Below are positions 34,987 to 44,802 of a stretch of DNA of 64,000 nucleotides, one piece after another. The stretch is from Clostridium puniceum. Lineage in GTDB: Bacteria > Bacillota > Clostridia > Clostridiales > Clostridiaceae. Positions within the stretch are counted from its first letter, which is position 1; every line of letters starts with the position of its first letter. The notes below the pieces were generated by a model. The model was given only the letters and a program-made list of their open reading frames with translations. It was not told the DNA's origin and did no database searches. Made by a program: the position numbers and the translations under genes. The DNA lies in the NCBI RefSeq assembly GCF_002006345.1, contig NZ_LZZM01000119.1, positions 18,451 through 82,450 on the forward strand, read 5' to 3'.

Positions 34987-36795
34987 ATGAAAAAAATAGA
35001 TGTGTTAAATAATTATAGCATTAGATCAAAGCTTTTAATGATATATCTTTTTTGTGTTTTAATCCCAATGATTGTTACTAATTCTATTGTTTATTTAACT
35101 ATAAAAAGCAATGCAGTAAAAGAGCAAAGAATAAATATGGATCATACTATAGATAGAGTCAAATATGATTTGGGAGCTGTATTAGATGATTGTGTGTTGG
35201 TATCAAATCATTTACATAGTGATATAATTTTAAATGATTTTATTACCGAAAGATACAATAATCTTCTAGAATATTATGAAAGATATAATTATTTATTGCA
35301 AAATAATGTGATTAATTATTACTATAATTCACAACATGTATATCAAGTTACTGTATACACCGATAATAATACTATAAGCGATAGTAGCAACTTTAGAAAA
35401 TTAACATCAGAAATTAGAGAAAGTGAATGGTATAGACAGTTCCAGAGTAATAGAAAAGCGATGACCATATCTGTATATTATGATAAGGAAAAAGAGAACT
35501 CGCCATCAACGAATACTGCTAGAACAATTAGCATTACACGAAAACTGGACAACTTTGGAGATAAAAATGAAAATATTTTAAAAATAGATCTTGATTATAA
35601 TGTAATTCGTAAAAATATTTTAAAAGAAAAAATGGTAGACAATTTATATGTATGTAATAAAAATTATATTTTATTTTCAAATAATGTATCTGATATTAAA
35701 TTAAAAGAATTTGATACTATAAATAATATAGAAGAAAAGGGTATTAAATTAAACGATTTCTTTAGATTTAAGGTTGCAAATGAAGAATGGAATATTGTTA
35801 TTACAGCAGATGAAGTCAATCCTTTATCAAAAATTGTGGAGAAAAAAGAGATATTATTTGGATTAATAATCTTTAATTTATTATTACCAACTATAATTAT
35901 TGTAGGAGTATCATATTCCATTGGAGATAGAGTACGATTGCTTAGTTTATATTTAGGAAAAGTAGAAAATGAGGAATTTCATACTATTGACTGCAACAAT
36001 GGAATGGATGAAATAGGAAATTTAATTCGAAGCTATAATTTAATGGTTTTAAGAATTAAAGAATTAATAGAAGTAGTATTTAAGAGGGATACAGAAAAGC
36101 AAAGACTTGAATTAGCTAAAAAACAAGCTGAATTGAAATCACTCCAAAGCCAAGTAAATCCTCATTTTATGTTTAATACTCTTGAAAGTATCCGTATGAG
36201 GAGTTTAATAAAAGGGGAAGCTGAAACAGCAGGAATAATTGAAAATTTATCAATTCTATTAAGAACTACAATAAATTGGGGAGAAGATTATATTACTATT
36301 GAAGATGAAATGCTTTTTGTAGAAAATTATCTTAAAATTCAAAAATATCGTTTTGGTGATAAATTATCTTCTAGTTTTTATATTATGGAAGACTGCAAAA
36401 ACATAAGGATTCCAAAGTTATCTATATTAAGTTTTGTTGAAAATGCATGTGTTCATGGTATTGAAGCAGTATCGCATAATGCAAGTATCAATGTTGCTGT
36501 ATTTAAAGATGAAAATAGTCTATTTATAGAAATTTTCGATACAGGAATTGGAATAGAGGAGAATAAATTAAATCGAATTAGAACTATGTTACAAGATGTA
36601 AAAATAGATATGCTTAATAGCAGTAAAAGTACAGGTGTACTTAATACTTATATGCGTTTGCAAACTTATTGTAATAATAATATGAAATTTGAAATTAATA
36701 GTAAGCTAAAAGAGGGGACAGAAGTCACTATACAAATTTATATTGATGAATCAAAGCAAGCTAGTAAGGGAGTTAATGTAGGCAATTATTATTAA
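34987..36795 (+). CDS. YesM-type sensor histidine kinase
   Basis: This 602-aa membrane kinase has a TM1 at ~15-37 (LLMIYLFCVLIPMIVTNSIVYL), an extracytoplasmic sensor domain (~40-285), a TM2 (LFGLIIFNLLLPTIIIVGVSY) and a HAMP-like segment. The His_kinase domain reads SQVNPHFMFNTLESIRMRS (phospho-acceptor His393). The ATPase domain has the N-box SFVENACVHGI and DTGIGI. YesM-like kinases sense extracellular oligosaccharides or binding-protein complexes. It is directly followed (17 bases) by its response regulator. Together they likely induce one or both importers in this locus. Ribosome-binding site AAGAGG. Confidence 0.92.
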   Translation: MKKIDVLNNYSIRSKLLMIYLFCVLIPMIVTNSIVYLTIKSNAVKEQRINMDHTIDRVKYDLGAVLDDCVLVSNHLHSDIILNDFITERYNNLLEYYERYNYLLQNNVINYYYNSQHVYQVTVYTDNNTISDSSNFRKLTSEIRESEWYRQFQSNRKAMTISVYYDKEKENSPSTNTARTISITRKLDNFGDKNENILKIDLDYNVIRKNILKEKMVDNLYVCNKNYILFSNNVSDIKLKEFDTINNIEEKGIKLNDFFRFKVANEEWNIVITADEVNPLSKIVEKKEILFGLIIFNLLLPTIIIVGVSYSIGDRVRLLSLYLGKVENEEFHTIDCNNGMDEIGNLIRSYNLMVLRIKELIEVVFKRDTEKQRLELAKKQAELKSLQSQVNPHFMFNTLESIRMRSLIKGEAETAGIIENLSILLRTTINWGEDYITIEDEMLFVENYLKIQKYRFGDKLSSSFYIMEDCKNIRIPKLSILSFVENACVHGIEAVSHNASINVAVFKDENSLFIEIFDTGIGIEENKLNRIRTMLQDVKIDMLNSSKSTGVLNTYMRLQTYCNNNMKFEINSKLKEGTEVTIQIYIDESKQASKGVNVGNYY

Positions 36796-36812
36796 GACTG
36801 GAGGAATTATTA

Positions 36813-38405
36813 ATGATTAAAATCTTAATAGTAGATGATGAACCTTTTATAAGACAAGGATTAAAGATTTTGATTAATTGGGAGCAATATGGTTATGAAA
36901 TTGTTGGAGAAGCTGCAAATGGCTTTGAAGCAATAAAAGAATTAGAAAAGAAAGATATTGATTTAATAATTGCAGATATAAAAATGCCTGAAATGAATGG
37001 TATTGAGTTAATTGAATATGTACATGATAATATATTGTGTGAAGTTAAATTTATTGTATTAAGTGGTTATTATGAGTTTGAGTATGCTAAAAAAGCAATA
37101 AAATATAATGTAAAAGATTATATTTTAAAACCAATTCAAAAAGATGAATTAATTAAAGTATTAATTGCTTTTAAGGAAGAGTATATAAAGCAAGAAAAAC
37201 AACAAACAATACAAAAAATAAAAGATAAGGTAGTATATGATAGATATTTAAATGAAATTATAAATGATAAATGTAATAATTCTAATTTAGAGTATGTAAA
37301 AAAATATCAAGAATTTTCTGCTGAATTAAGATATATAATTATTGAAATTAATTACAACAAGGATGAATATATTAATGTTTCTGAAGCTGAAAAAAGAGAA
37401 GGGCAACAGATCTTTTATCAGAATATAATTGGATGGTTAGGTGAAAATTACTATAATGTAATCGTTGATATTACTAGTTATAAAGATTGCTATGACATTG
37501 GATTTATTTATGATAAGAGATTGGTGTTAGAACAAGATATTAGTGAAAAAGACTATATTTTAAATTTAGAAAAAAGTATGAAACAAATTCAAAAATATGA
37601 TTTTTATATTTATATAGGACAAAAAGTCAGCATTATTGAAGATTTGGCATTATCATACAAATCTGCAACTGTAGCTAAATTGTTTTCAGATTTTTCTAAT
37701 GAAAATAATATAACATACTATGATGAAATGACAACTAAAAAGGAACTTGGCTGTAATATAGAAAAACAATATATGGATAATTTAATTCATGAAATTGAAG
37801 AAAATAATGAAGACGAAATTAAAAAATGTGTTAATAAAATTTACTGTAGCTTTAAAGAGTATAGAATAGATTTAGAAATTATAAAGATTAACATTAATTA
37901 TTTATTGTGTAATTTGATTAATGTTGCAAAGGAATTAGATTCTGGAGTTAATCAAGGTGAAGTGATGCAATATATTAGCTCGGTTTCGTTTGAACAAATA
38001 ATAAGCAGGGGAAGTTTAAAACATTTAGAACGATTTTCTTTAGAATTTTCTAAGTATTTAAATCAATTAAGGCAAAATTCATTTCAAGGAATTTTAAATC
38101 AAATTGATAAGGAAATTTCAGAAAATTATATGGAAAAGTTAAGCCTAAAATATTTAAGTGAAAAATATTATATTAATAGTGCGTATTTAGGACAAATATT
38201 CAAAAAACAATATAATGTAGCCTTTAAAGATTATTTAAACGCATACAGAATTGAGAAAGCTTCAGAGTTACTTAAACGTAGTGACGAGAAAATTTATAAA
38301 ATTGCAGAAACAGTTGGATATAACAATCCTGATTATTTTATAAATAAGTTTGTTCAACTAAAAGGAAAAACACCACTACAATATAGAAAACAATTTTTCT
38401 GTTAA
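36813..38405 (+). CDS. YesN-type response regulator with AraC DNA-binding domain
   Basis: This 530-aa protein has a receiver domain (1-120): ILIVDDEPFIRQG, phospho-acceptor Asp55 in IIADIKMPEMNG, and the DYILKP lysine. A long central helical linker (~130-420) follows. C-terminal AraC tandem HTH: LSLKYLSEKYYINSAYLGQIFKK and EKIYKIAETVGYNNPDYFINKFVQLKGKTPLQYR. It partners with the kinase immediately upstream. As in other YesMN pairs, phosphorylation should switch on nearby carbohydrate genes; the direct targets are not visible. It starts at the ATG after GGAGG. Confidence 0.93.
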   Translation: MIKILIVDDEPFIRQGLKILINWEQYGYEIVGEAANGFEAIKELEKKDIDLIIADIKMPEMNGIELIEYVHDNILCEVKFIVLSGYYEFEYAKKAIKYNVKDYILKPIQKDELIKVLIAFKEEYIKQEKQQTIQKIKDKVVYDRYLNEIINDKCNNSNLEYVKKYQEFSAELRYIIIEINYNKDEYINVSEAEKREGQQIFYQNIIGWLGENYYNVIVDITSYKDCYDIGFIYDKRLVLEQDISEKDYILNLEKSMKQIQKYDFYIYIGQKVSIIEDLALSYKSATVAKLFSDFSNENNITYYDEMTTKKELGCNIEKQYMDNLIHEIEENNEDEIKKCVNKIYCSFKEYRIDLEIIKININYLLCNLINVAKELDSGVNQGEVMQYISSVSFEQIISRGSLKHLERFSLEFSKYLNQLRQNSFQGILNQIDKEISENYMEKLSLKYLSEKYYINSAYLGQIFKKQYNVAFKDYLNAYRIEKASELLKRSDEKIYKIAETVGYNNPDYFINKFVQLKGKTPLQYRKQFFC

Positions 38406-38497
38406 GTAAATTTATAAAATCTAAAGATTGCATAAATGTAGTAAGTAATTGAACATTTATTTTAATAAAATAAAGAGAGAAGTGATTGCAGAAAGTT

Positions 38498-41400
38498 ATG
38501 AATAAGAAAATACTTTTTAATGATGGATGGGAATTTGCTAAAAGTAACTTAGAAGAGATAAATAATGAACCTTTAAGTTTTGAAAAAATTGATGTACCAC
38601 ATGATTGGCTTATATATAATACATTAAATCTTTATGAAAATAGTATTGGATGGTATCGTAAGAGATTTATAGTAAATAAAGAGGAAAAGCAGTTTCTATT
38701 ATACTTCGATGGAGTTTATATGAATTCTACTTTGTATGTAAATGGACAAATGGTAGGAGAGTGGAAATATGGATATTCATCTTTTGAACATGATATAACA
38801 GATGCAGTAGTTGAAGGGGAAAACGAAATTCTCATAAAAGTTATATATGAAAGTCCTAATAGTAGATGGTATTCTGGTGCTGGTATATATAGAAATGTAT
38901 GGCTAAAAACAAGAGATAAGAATCATATTTTAACAGATGGAATTTATGTAACAATGAAAGAAGCAGGTGATGGTTGGGAAGTAGAAATTGATACAAATTT
39001 GAATATTTATAAAGATGCAAAAATTTCACACACTATTATGTATAAAAATGAAATTATTGTTACAATTTCAGAAGATATTTTTGAAGGCAGTAAAATAAAC
39101 TTGAATAATCTGCAAAGGTTATTTGTAAAAAATCCTATGCTATGGAGTACGGAAACTCCGAACCTTTATAAACTAATAACTGAATTATATATAGTTAGCA
39201 TAGATGGAGAGTTAAATAAAAATTATATAAAAGTGGAGTCTATAGATCAGAAGATTGGATTTAGAAAAATTTCATTTGACTCAAATGAAGGTATAAAGCT
39301 AAATGGAAAGAAAATGAAATTAAATGGAGTTTGCGAACACCATGATTTAGGAGCTTTGGGAGCTGCTTTTAATAAAACTGCTATGAAAAGAAGATTAACC
39401 ATACTAAAAGAAATGGGAGCAAATGCTATAAGAACAGCACACAACATGCCTGCTCCAGAACTTATGGACTTAGCAGATGAAATGGGAATGCTTGTGCTTT
39501 CAGAAGCTTTTGATATGTGGGAAAGATCAAAAACTTCTTATGATTATGCAAGATTCTTTAAAGAATGGGCTCATAGAGATATTAAAAGTTGGGTGATTCG
39601 AGATAGAAATCATCCAAGCTTATTAATGTGGAGTATTGGAAATGAGATTTATGATACTCATGTTGATGAAAGAGGACAAAAAGTAGCTAAAATGCTTATG
39701 GATTATGTAAAAAAATATGATCCAAAAGAAAATGCAAAGGTTACTATAGGCTCTAATTATATGCCGTGGGAAAATGCAAAAAAATGTGCTGACATAGTTA
39801 AGCTAGCAGGATATAATTATGCAGAAAAATATTATCAGAAGCATCATGAAGAACATCCAGATTGGATTATCTATGGAAGTGAAACTGCTTCATTAGTACA
39901 AAGCAGAGGAATTTATCATTTTCCTTTTGAAAAATCAATCCTTGCAGATGATGATGAACAATGTTCTGCACTTGGAAATAGTTCAACAAGCTGGGGGGCA
40001 AAATCAGCAGAAGCTTGTATTATAAAAGAAAGGAATACACCTTTTTCCTTAGGACAATTTATATGGACTGGATTTGATTATATAGGGGAACCTACACCTT
40101 ATCATACTAAGAACTCATATTTTGGACAGATTGATACAGCTACATTAAAAAAGGATTCTTATTATATATATCAAGCAGAATGGACAGATTACAAGACAAA
40201 GCCAATGGTTCACATATTTCCTTACTGGGATTTTAATAAATATCAAATAATTGATGTCAGAGTATGCTCTAATGCGCCTAAAATTGAACTACAGTTAAAT
40301 GGACGAGTAATAGGGAGTCACAATATTGATCATAAAAATGGAACAGAAATAGTGGGATGGTGGAAGATTCCATATGAAGAAGGAGAAATAAAAGCAATAG
40401 CTTACGATGAAGCAGGTAAGATTATTGCAACAGATTCAAAAAAATCGTTTGGAGATTCAAAGAAAATTTGTTTGAATGCAGACAAAGAAAAACTTACTGC
40501 AAATGGTACTGATTTGATTTTTGTTGAAATTACTATGAAAGATGAATATGGAAATACTGTAGAGAATGCAAATAACCGAGTTAGTGTCAATGTAACTGGT
40601 GTAGGACGCTTGGTTGGTCTTGATAATGGTGATAGTACAGATTACGATCAATATAAAGGAACAAGTAGACGATTGTTTAGTGGCAAGTTAATGGTAATTA
40701 TAGCAGCAACTTTAGAACCTGGAAAGATTCATATGGAAGTGTCATCTATAGGACTACAAAGTAAAAATATAGAATTTCAAGCTATTGAAGAAAAAAAGAA
40801 AATAATAGATGGAATTTCTGTTTTTATGACGAATAAAGATACGGCATGTGTTATGGGAAATAGTAAAGAAATACCCTTGAGAAAGATTGAAATTATAAGT
40901 TCGTCAGGACAATTATTTAATGAAGAAAAAAGAGAAATGGCTATAAATGCGAGGGTTTATCCCCAAGGTACTTCTTACAATGATATAGAATGGAGTGTTG
41001 TAAATGATGTTGGGATTATTTCAAACATCGCAAAGATAGAAGCTTTCGGAGATGAAGCAAAGGTAACTGCTTTAGGGGATGGTGAATTTAGGATTCGTTG
41101 CACCAGCAAGAATGGAACTGATAAGATAAAGATCATATCAGAGCTTGAATTTAAGGCGATTGGTTTAGGTTCAGCGTATAAAAACCCATATGGATTTATA
41201 TCGGCAGGACTCTATGATTATAGTAAAGGTGAAGTTGGAAATGGAAATGAAAGAGGAATAGCTACAAGTAGAGATGGAGAAACACAAGTAGGTTTTCATG
41301 AAATTGACTTTGGAATTTATGGTTCAGATACTATAATTATTCCAATTTTTGCATTGTCAAGTGAAGAGTACTCTCTGCAAATTTGGGAGGGAATGCCAAA

Positions 41401-41938
41401 AGAAGATGAAAGTATATTATTAGCTGATGTAATTTATCAAAAAGAATCTAAATGGAATATGTATCAAGAAGAAACTTATAGTTTATCAAAAAGACTTAAG
41501 GGTATTACCTCAATTTGCTTTGTTCTTCATGCTAAGGTCCATATAAAAGGATTTTATTTTGAAAGAAAGAATAAAGCTTTTGAGCAAAATATGACTACGA
41601 GATGCAATCATATTTATGGAGATGCCTTTGAAATAAAAGCAAATAGTGTTGAAGGAATAGGTAATAATGTTTCAATAGAATTTGAAGATATGGATTTTGC
41701 CAATACTGGGGCTACTAAACTTGTGATTTATGGAAGATCACCTATTGATAAAAATACTATTCATATTCAATTTTCTAATACTGAAGGTGAGAATAAACAA
41801 ATTGTTGAATTCACACAGTCTAATGGATATGAAGAGCAAGTATTTGAATTGGAAAAGATAGAAGGAATGCAAAAAGTTACTTTTATATTTCTTCCAGGAT
41901 GCAATTTTGATTTTGGATGGTTTTGCTTTAAATCTTAG
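38498..41938 (+). CDS. Large GH2 glycosidase, multidomain, cytoplasmic
   Basis: About 1146 aa. N-terminal jelly roll and Ig domains (FNDGWEFAK, VPHDWLIYN, GIGWYRK-like SIGWYRKRF), then the GH2 barrel: CEHHDLGALGAAFN, IRTAHNMPAPELMDLADEMGMLVLSEAFDMW, MWSIGNEIYD with the acid/base Glu, and WIIYGSETAS with the probable nucleophile. DUF4982-like and invasin/Ig-like domains follow, and a C-terminal carbohydrate-binding-like beta domain (FGIYGSDTIIIPIFALSSEEYSLQIWEG). Beta-galactosidase is the usual annotation of this architecture, but in a xylan locus another beta-glycoside (galactose or arabinopyranose side chain) may be the substrate. There is no signal peptide. Start uncertain: ATG 38498 fits the family N-terminus, while an in-frame TTG at 38486 sits better behind AGAGAAG. 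Confidence 0.85.
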   Translation: MNKKILFNDGWEFAKSNLEEINNEPLSFEKIDVPHDWLIYNTLNLYENSIGWYRKRFIVNKEEKQFLLYFDGVYMNSTLYVNGQMVGEWKYGYSSFEHDITDAVVEGENEILIKVIYESPNSRWYSGAGIYRNVWLKTRDKNHILTDGIYVTMKEAGDGWEVEIDTNLNIYKDAKISHTIMYKNEIIVTISEDIFEGSKINLNNLQRLFVKNPMLWSTETPNLYKLITELYIVSIDGELNKNYIKVESIDQKIGFRKISFDSNEGIKLNGKKMKLNGVCEHHDLGALGAAFNKTAMKRRLTILKEMGANAIRTAHNMPAPELMDLADEMGMLVLSEAFDMWERSKTSYDYARFFKEWAHRDIKSWVIRDRNHPSLLMWSIGNEIYDTHVDERGQKVAKMLMDYVKKYDPKENAKVTIGSNYMPWENAKKCADIVKLAGYNYAEKYYQKHHEEHPDWIIYGSETASLVQSRGIYHFPFEKSILADDDEQCSALGNSSTSWGAKSAEACIIKERNTPFSLGQFIWTGFDYIGEPTPYHTKNSYFGQIDTATLKKDSYYIYQAEWTDYKTKPMVHIFPYWDFNKYQIIDVRVCSNAPKIELQLNGRVIGSHNIDHKNGTEIVGWWKIPYEEGEIKAIAYDEAGKIIATDSKKSFGDSKKICLNADKEKLTANGTDLIFVEITMKDEYGNTVENANNRVSVNVTGVGRLVGLDNGDSTDYDQYKGTSRRLFSGKLMVIIAATLEPGKIHMEVSSIGLQSKNIEFQAIEEKKKIIDGISVFMTNKDTACVMGNSKEIPLRKIEIISSSGQLFNEEKREMAINARVYPQGTSYNDIEWSVVNDVGIISNIAKIEAFGDEAKVTALGDGEFRIRCTSKNGTDKIKIISELEFKAIGLGSAYKNPYGFISAGLYDYSKGEVGNGNERGIATSRDGETQVGFHEIDFGIYGSDTIIIPIFALSSEEYSLQIWEGMPKEDESILLADVIYQKESKWNMYQEETYSLSKRLKGITSICFVLHAKVHIKGFYFERKNKAFEQNMTTRCNHIYGDAFEIKANSVEGIGNNVSIEFEDMDFANTGATKLVIYGRSPIDKNTIHIQFSNTEGENKQIVEFTQSNGYEEQVFELEKIEGMQKVTFIFLPGCNFDFGWFCFKS

Positions 41939-42005
41939 TAAGAGAACGTAAATTTAAGTTCATTGTAAATATGAAAATTTGTATTCTATATAAAATAATG
42001 GCGAA

Positions 42006-42048
42006 AGTAGAGAGTTTTGTTTAAAAAGCAAAACTCTTTACTGTTTTA
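42006..42048 (+). terminator. Terminator after GH2
   Basis: AGTAGAGAGTTTTG (42006-42019) pairs with CAAAACTCTTTACT (42029-42042) with one G-T pair and is followed by GTTTTAT. The remaining ~145 bases to the next promoter have no gene. Confidence 0.8.
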
Positions 42049-42194
42049 TAGAATGTTTAGCATAGATTAAATATAATATATATAAGGATACAAATTTAAT
42101 GAGAAATTTCAATAGTATTCTATAAAATTACGGCCTTTGTTGTATGTTAATCCATTTAGATTAGAAGATATTGGTATGCAATATTAAAATAAAA

Positions 42195-42203
42195 TGTTAT
42201 AAT
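42195..42203 (+). promoter_or_regulatory. Extended -10 promoter of the AraC sensor gene
   Basis: TG-T-TATAAT is a perfect extended -10. The transcript would begin near 42210. This rules out the in-frame start at 42171 and supports the GTG at 42240. Confidence 0.65.
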
Positions 42204-42239
42204 CAAAAATGTATAAATATTGTTTGGTGGGTGGGAAGA

Positions 42240-44477
42240 GTGAATAAATTAAAAAACATATATTTAAATAACCTAATAGTTCAATTTTTGTTATCGTATA
42301 CAATAGTGCTGATTCTGCCCCTTATAATACTTGTTTGTGGATTTAAGTCAGCTTTTAATGTAACAGAACAGGATATTAGTGAATCTAATATTACAATGCT
42401 TAGCCATAGTAAGAGTTTGCTTGATATTCAAATTAAAGCTATGGAATCAAAAGCTTTGCAAATTTCACAAAATTCTAGAATAAGTGATTTAGCAGAAAAA
42501 AAGAAGGTAGATAGTTCTTTTTTAGAAGAAGCATCATCAGTAATTGATGAATATTATAATTTAATGCGCTATCAAGAAGTTAATCTTGTAGAAGATTCAT
42601 ATATTTATATGAATAATTCAGATTATGTTATATATCAAAATGCCTTATATAAATTAGGCGATTTTGAAAATAGCATAAAAAATAAGAACAATCTTTCTTT
42701 AAATGAATTGAAGAAAATTTGTGATAACAATAAAGATTATGTACCTTATTATACAAATATCAATGGTAATCTCCAGTATATTAAACCTTTTGCAACTGAG
42801 ATGAATGGAGATGTAGTTGGAGTTATTATATTTAATATAAATGAGTATAAATTGAAAAAAGTTCTTAATTTTGATGACAAATCCAATGAACGTTCAGTTT
42901 TCATTTATAATAATGAAAAAGAATTAATTTGGTCAGAAGATTTTGCAGGGTATAAGGAAAAACTTAATAGAATTGATTTGCCCAAAGAAGGTCTTGTTAA
43001 GGACAAAGATCTATTTGTGATTACATCTAAATCTAATGTTACTGATTGGAATTTTATAGTGGTCATTCCAGCGAAAATTGCTATGTCAAAATTAAATCAA
43101 TTGACGATTTTGGTAATTGTGTTGATATTTTTAGCATTAGCATTGGGAATTGGATTAGCATTATATATGTCTATTAAAAAAGGAAAGCCAATTAATGAAA
43201 TGTTTAACATATATATAGATAATAATATTCCTAGGAATTTTAAAAATCTTGGAGGAATAGTATCAAAAATTGTTCAAAATAATCAAGCACTTTTAGAGGA
43301 GATTGAGTTAGATAAGCCAATGTTAAAACATGAATTTTTAACTAAGCTTGTAAAAGGTGATTTTGTAAATGATAAAGAATTAAATATTCTAGCAAAAAAA
43401 GTTGGAATAGAAATTAACTGTACAAAGTTTAGAGTGGTGTCATTTCGTTTGTTTTTAAATAATGACCTTTATGAAGTTGATTCTCAGACATTAGAAGAAG
43501 TACAAGTCCTAGTTCATTTGATACAAAAGCATATTATGGAAAGGACAAAAAAAATTGTTTGGTTTTACGAACGTGATTACTTGACTACTTTAGCAATATT
43601 TCATATTAATGAAGATAATCAAGAAGATAATGTTAAAGCATTAGTAGAAGAAGTTCAGGAATTAATGCTAAAAGAATATTCTGTAGATACAGCTTGGGGC
43701 ATAAGCTGTATCTGTAAAAATATATTGGATATTTGGCGTGCATGTGAAGAAGCTAAAGTAGCAAATTTAAATTATGAAAAGCAAAGAGTCACTAAATATA
43801 GTAAGGAATTAGATGATAAAGAAGAAATGTATTATCCAGAATTATTTCAGGAAAAAATTATTAACAGTATACGTGCTGCAGATATTTCTAATCTAGATTC
43901 ATTAATAGATATATTACAAAAAGAAAATTTTAATAGGAGAAATATAAGCGGAAATATGATGCTAGAGCTTCATAATCGGATTATGTTAACACTTTCTTCT
44001 AATTTTATTTTATCAGGTGTGATACAAGGTGAGATTAATAAAATAAATGAAATAATTAAAGAACAAAATATTGAAAAAGATACATATTTTAAACAATTGA
44101 AATTTATATGTCAGTATTTATGCAAGGAAATGCAGAAAAAAAAGACATTCACACAAAACAAGTTGATTCAAAAAATAGTTAGTTATATTAATGAACAGTA
44201 TATGAATTCAAATCTAGGACTGGCATTAATTGCTTCAAAGTTTAATATCTCAGAGGGATATGTTTCAACAATTTTTAAAGGAAATATGGGAGTGAATTTT
44301 GCTGATTATGTAGAGAAAGTAAGAATAGACAGTGCATGCAATCTCTTAGAAAATTCAAATGATACAATAAATACTATATCTGAGAAAGTAGGGTACAATA
44401 GTGTACAATCTTTCAGAAGAGCATTTAAGAAAGTTAAGGGAATTAGTCCTAAAGGGTTAAGAAATGTGAACAAGTAA
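42240..44477 (+). CDS. Membrane-anchored AraC-family one-component sensor-regulator
   Basis: About 745 aa. TM1 near the N-terminus (LIVQFLLSYTIVLILPLIILVCGF), an extracytoplasmic Cache-like sensor (~45-285), TM2 (LTILVIVLIFLALALGIGLALYMS), a cytoplasmic linker, and C-terminal AraC tandem HTH (NLGLALIASKFNISEGYVSTIFKGNMG and NDTINTISEKVGYNSVQSFRRAFKKVKGISPKGL). This joins sensing and DNA binding in one chain without a kinase. It precedes and probably activates the second importer operon. GTG start chosen: it follows GGTGGGTGGGAAGA and lies after the promoter; an upstream ATG at 42171 would precede the transcript. Confidence 0.88.
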   Translation: MNKLKNIYLNNLIVQFLLSYTIVLILPLIILVCGFKSAFNVTEQDISESNITMLSHSKSLLDIQIKAMESKALQISQNSRISDLAEKKKVDSSFLEEASSVIDEYYNLMRYQEVNLVEDSYIYMNNSDYVIYQNALYKLGDFENSIKNKNNLSLNELKKICDNNKDYVPYYTNINGNLQYIKPFATEMNGDVVGVIIFNINEYKLKKVLNFDDKSNERSVFIYNNEKELIWSEDFAGYKEKLNRIDLPKEGLVKDKDLFVITSKSNVTDWNFIVVIPAKIAMSKLNQLTILVIVLIFLALALGIGLALYMSIKKGKPINEMFNIYIDNNIPRNFKNLGGIVSKIVQNNQALLEEIELDKPMLKHEFLTKLVKGDFVNDKELNILAKKVGIEINCTKFRVVSFRLFLNNDLYEVDSQTLEEVQVLVHLIQKHIMERTKKIVWFYERDYLTTLAIFHINEDNQEDNVKALVEEVQELMLKEYSVDTAWGISCICKNILDIWRACEEAKVANLNYEKQRVTKYSKELDDKEEMYYPELFQEKIINSIRAADISNLDSLIDILQKENFNRRNISGNMMLELHNRIMLTLSSNFILSGVIQGEINKINEIIKEQNIEKDTYFKQLKFICQYLCKEMQKKKTFTQNKLIQKIVSYINEQYMNSNLGLALIASKFNISEGYVSTIFKGNMGVNFADYVEKVRIDSACNLLENSNDTINTISEKVGYNSVQSFRRAFKKVKGISPKGLRNVNK

Positions 44478-44494
44478 TATATAATCTATGTTGA

Positions 44495-44535
44495 ACTAAA
44501 GCCATATATAAGACAAGCTTATATATGGCTTTAGT
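44495..44535. terminator. Perfect 18-bp hairpin after the AraC sensor gene
   Basis: ACTAAAGCCATATATAAG (44495-44512) pairs exactly with 44518-44535 across a 5-nt loop. There is no long T-run after it, but its position directly after the stop suggests a 3'-end structure. Confidence 0.65.
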
Positions 44536-44633
44536 AATAAATGAAAGATGGATAGTTAAAATAATGTATTTATTATAAATTAAACAAAAGGAACAAAATT
44601 TTAAATGTAAAGGATTGTATCTTTAATTTTAAT

Positions 44634-44657
44634 TGTGATAATGTTAATATTATCACA
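44634..44657 (+). promoter_or_regulatory. Operator-like palindrome upstream of the second importer
   Basis: TGTGATAAT (44634-44642) and ATTATCACA (44649-44657) form a perfect 9-bp inverted repeat with a 6-base centre. The TGTGA/TCACA ends resemble CRP/FNR-type half-sites, though such regulators are not implied. The wider gap 44478-44802 holds no gene. Confidence 0.5.
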
Positions 44658-44677
44658 TGAAAAGCATTTCAGCGCAC

Positions 44678-44728
44678 GCTGTTCACGTTAACATCTTGAA
44701 TTATATAGGTGTTTGCTGTTCGCATTAA
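44678..44728 (+). promoter_or_regulatory. Direct repeats upstream of the second importer (AraC-type sites)
   Basis: GCTGTTCACGTTAA (44678-44691) and GCTGTTCGCATTAA (44715-44728) differ at two positions and start 37 bases apart. They are noticeably richer in GC than the surroundings. Direct repeats of this size near a promoter are typical for AraC-domain activators, such as the sensor encoded just upstream or the YesN-type regulator (inference). Confidence 0.55.
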
Positions 44729-44802
44729 ACTATTAATTAGAAAGGATGATTAGGCTACAAAAGAAAAAATAAAAAATCAGTATAAATATGGAGGTAAAAA
44801 TA

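Noticed and set aside
38486..38497. TTG start for GH2 as the preferred start
   Set aside because: It has reasonable spacing, but the family N-terminus begins at the ATG 12 bases later; kept only as an alternative.
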